Assembly: GCF_028993635.1 (NCBI RefSeq)
Contig: NZ_CP118631.1
Span: 3,534,001 to 3,598,000, forward strand
Direction of reading: 5' to 3'
Origin: Mucilaginibacter sp. SJ
GTDB lineage: Bacteria; Bacteroidota; Bacteroidia; Sphingobacteriales; Sphingobacteriaceae
Length of the DNA: 64,000 nucleotides
Shown here: piece after piece, positions 62,498 through 64,000 of the stretch
Layout: each line of letters starts with the position of its first letter
Position numbering within the stretch: position 1 is the first letter of the stretch
Notes under the pieces: generated by a model
Seen by the model: only the letters and a program-made list of their open reading frames with translations
What the model was told of the DNA's origin: nothing
Databases searched by the model: none
Position numbers and translations under genes: made by a program

Positions 62498-63046
62498 TCA
62501 GCAGGTTGCTTTGGGTGGTTGTTCAGGAATATCCTGATGAGAACTTACTAACGATTGCACAGGTTGCACAACGTTTTTCGGCAAAGGCATCACGGGGCAG
62601 TAAAATTCAAATTGTACAAATGAAAGGTTTACATTATCCTTTAAAACCATTTTGCCAAAGGGCACATGCTCTTTGGGAGAAACAGGGGCACCCTTTATTC
62701 CTTTTGCATCAAGCACATTGCTATCGGCAAAGCGGGTAGTTTTATAATTAGGAATGCACATCAGGTGAAGGGCATTCTTCGTCAATCGCATTTTTACGTA
62801 ATTGTAGGTGGCGTTTCCAAATGTAATATGTCCGGATATATTTTCAAAAGTTCGCCAATCATGAATAGCAGGTAAGTTAACCGGGATAGTGACTTCGGTA
62901 AGGTCATTTACATTATACAGGCCTTTCCCAACCTGCTCATTAAAAAACCGGTCCGATTTATAAACCAGGTATTGATGCAACGCCAGCTGCCCGCCAATGT
63001 TAAGCAGGTAAATATTCAGCAATATTAAGGCAACGATCTTTTTCAA
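62498..63046 (-). CDS. Membrane-anchored protein of unknown function
   Basis: 182 residues. Starts MKKIVALILLNIYLLNIGGQ, a hydrophobic N-terminal segment (signal anchor or signal peptide). The remainder is a soluble beta-rich domain (VPINLP-like strands, YNVNDLTEVTIPVNLPA) with a Pro/Ser-rich C-terminus ending in Cys. Messenger begins ATGAAAAAG. No family recognised. Monocistronic. Confidence 0.65.
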   Translation of the reverse strand: MKKIVALILLNIYLLNIGGQLALHQYLVYKSDRFFNEQVGKGLYNVNDLTEVTIPVNLPAIHDWRTFENISGHITFGNATYNYVKMRLTKNALHLMCIPNYKTTRFADSNVLDAKGIKGAPVSPKEHVPFGKMVLKDNVNLSFVQFEFYCPVMPLPKNVVQPVQSLVSSHQDIPEQPPKATC

Positions 63047-63176
63047 ATGGGTTACAATAATCTAAAGATGAGGTTTATAAACGATATTTTCAAGCTTTAT
63101 TTATATTAGTATGCAATTAAATATTATTTAACGGGATTTAAAACATATAATACCAGGCGCATAATTGACTCCCCCG

Positions 63177-63230
63177 GGTCTGCGCTCAGCCAGACCACCC
63201 TTTCTATGACTTCGCTGCATAGCGAGTAGG
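63177..63230. other. Hairpins in the 538-base gap before the acyltransferase
   Basis: GGTCTG (63177-63182) / CAGACC (63191-63196) and a TTCGCT / AGCGAG pair (63211-63226) form two small hairpins. The gap 63047-63584 has no gene; this part and the MITE-like element are its visible content. Confidence 0.4.
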
Positions 63231-63249
63231 CAAAATAAAAACAGACAAA

Positions 63250-63525
63250 GGCTGTATCAAAAATCATGATCAGCTTTTCTTTAATTTATTCAGATACTTA
63301 AGCCATATATATAGTTGGAGTTGGATTGCCTTTTTACTAACAAAAGGGGGTTAACAGGGTTAACACAATTCAGGGTTAACATTCGCTTATATAATTGACA
63401 GTCAATAAATTATGATATTTTGTATAAAAAAATGTTAACCCCCTTTTTTATAAATATTATCAGCTAAATTTCAATTCATAGGTAACACCACACCAAGGGT
63501 GGTCAATTGGCTTTATGATACAGCC
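63250..63525. mobile_element. MITE-like element with GGCTGTATCA terminal inverted repeats
   Basis: Left end GGCTGTATCAAAAA (63250-63263) and right end, reverse complement GGCTGTATCATAAA (63512-63525), match 13 of 14. 276 bp, no transposase frame, no target-site duplication seen (flanks CAAA and CCGG differ). Ends of this form are typical of bacterial insertion sequences (GGCTGT... class). Could be a MITE, a solo remnant, or coincidence. Confidence 0.5.
63342..63447. repeat. GGGTTAACA repeats and long inverted repeat inside the element
   Basis: Three direct GGGTTAACA copies (63348, 63357, 63373) and one inverted copy (63433-63441). The outer pair is part of a 15-bp perfect inverted repeat AAAAGGGGGTTAACA (63342-63356) / TGTTAACCCCCTTTT (63433-63447). 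An ATTGACAGTCAAT palindrome (63394-63406) lies between. Suggests a protein-binding array or a terminator-like structure. Confidence 0.6.
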
Positions 63526-63584
63526 CCGGCCAGCACAGCGATGTCAGGATGAGTCAATACCGGCGTTTAATTATACCATCAATA

Positions 63585-64000
63585 TTATGCCTTTTTCAGC
63601 AGGAAACGCTTCTTTAACCAATCTCTGACAGGCTCATCATACAATTTGAGGCAGCCGTAGGCAATAGCGATACTGACTACAAAAATTCCCAGCCCGCCAA
63701 GCAGGCCCTGTGCCATTGGGATCTTATTATTTGTTACCCAGGCTACATGAAAATATATTAAAGGATAATGCGTAATGTAAAGCGGGTACGAAATATCCCC
63801 CATAAATTTACAAATCCTGATCGAGCTTTTACTTTTTAAACTCCCGCCCGCGCCAATGGCAACAATCAGGGGGAAAAGAATGATGATGCAGAACGATTCG
63901 TACAAACCGTTCATCCATAAATGCTCGCTGCCCCCTATCCTCGGCACACACAATATAGCAATGATCAGGAGGCTGCATACAGCAAACGCGCCTTTAATAT
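63585..64000 (-). CDS. Acyltransferase 3 family protein, C-terminal part
   Basis: Minus-strand frame, open to the window edge (5' end outside), 138 codons visible. Hydrophobic helices and FMGDISYPLYITHYPLIYFH, a signature of OafA/YrhL-type acyltransferases (acyltransferase 3), near the C-terminus, followed by one last TM helix and a basic tail ending KKRFLLKKA. Membrane-bound transfer of acyl groups to surface polysaccharides. The start cannot be seen. Confidence 0.85.
   Translation of the reverse strand, partial: IKGAFAVCSLLIIAILCVPRIGGSEHLWMNGLYESFCIIILFPLIVAIGAGGSLKSKSSIRICKFMGDISYPLYITHYPLIYFHVAWVTNNKIPMAQGLLGGLGIFVVSIAIAYGCLKLYDEPVRDWLKKRFLLKKA

Noticed and set aside
63250..63525. A complete insertion sequence
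   Set aside because: No transposase frame and no target-site duplication were found, so only a MITE-like label is justified.

Overview
The window looks like a chromosomal segment of a Bacteroidota species, most likely Sphingobacteriaceae (Mucilaginibacter/Pedobacter-like). The reasons are a SusC/SusD pair driven by an ECF sigma factor and FecR anti-sigma, a complete moxR-DUF58-bat operon, an ileS-dksA-lspA cluster, an OstA-like LPS-transport protein, and several promoters of the Bacteroidota type (TTG, about 19 nt, TAnnTTTG). Genus-level placement is inference. No phage, plasmid, integrase, CRISPR array or intact transposase gene was seen.

Layout. 1-3.2 kb (mostly minus): start of a GMC oxidoreductase, a sugar-phosphate isomerase/oxidoreductase pair and a small unknown gene. 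3.4-8 kb: OstA-like protein divergent from tilS. 8-11.8 kb: LysR regulator divergent from an MFS exporter, then a 2OG-Fe(II) oxygenase. 12-14.2 kb: a DUF6600-like secreted protein with a Gln-rich minisatellite tail and a secreted thioredoxin. 14.4-15.35 kb: four tandem small RNA genes on the minus strand. 15.5-19 kb: two tRNA-Val genes and a TetR-controlled oxidoreductase operon with three palindromic operators. 19.2-27.2 kb (minus): sigma, FecR, SusC, SusD and a secreted EEP-fold hydrolase. 27.4-29.4 kb: an LRR-protein kinase fusion, then a small RNA gene with the same architecture as the 14-15 kb array. 29.5-33.9 kb: ileS, dksA-like, lspA. 35.5-44 kb: the Bat operon. 44.2-50.7 kb (minus): PfkB kinase, GT4 glycosyltransferase, GDPD-like enzyme, GluQ-RS, an atypical SDR and an unknown acidic protein. 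50.8-57.8 kb: SMUG2-like glycosylase, nucleoside hydrolase, GH35 and GH13 enzymes, an Omp85-type barrel. 57.9-64 kb: two paralogous unknown proteins, a Spy/CpxP-like protein, an FG-GAP/UnbV lipoprotein, an unknown membrane-anchored protein, a MITE-like element and the end of an acyltransferase.

The most interesting signal is the small RNA family. The four copies at 14.4-15.3 kb share a fixed design: a TTTG promoter element, 13 nt, a 6-bp hairpin, an invariant 21-22 nt linker, then a covarying terminator hairpin with a GCGAG loop and a T-run. A single plus-strand locus at 28.9 kb repeats the spacing and the GCGAG loop with almost unrelated primary sequence. I do not recognise this family; an Rfam search and RNA-seq would decide whether it is new.

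Intergenic regions carry many different dispersed palindromic repeats, some inside operons. All gene functions are from reading the translated sequence; no database search was possible.
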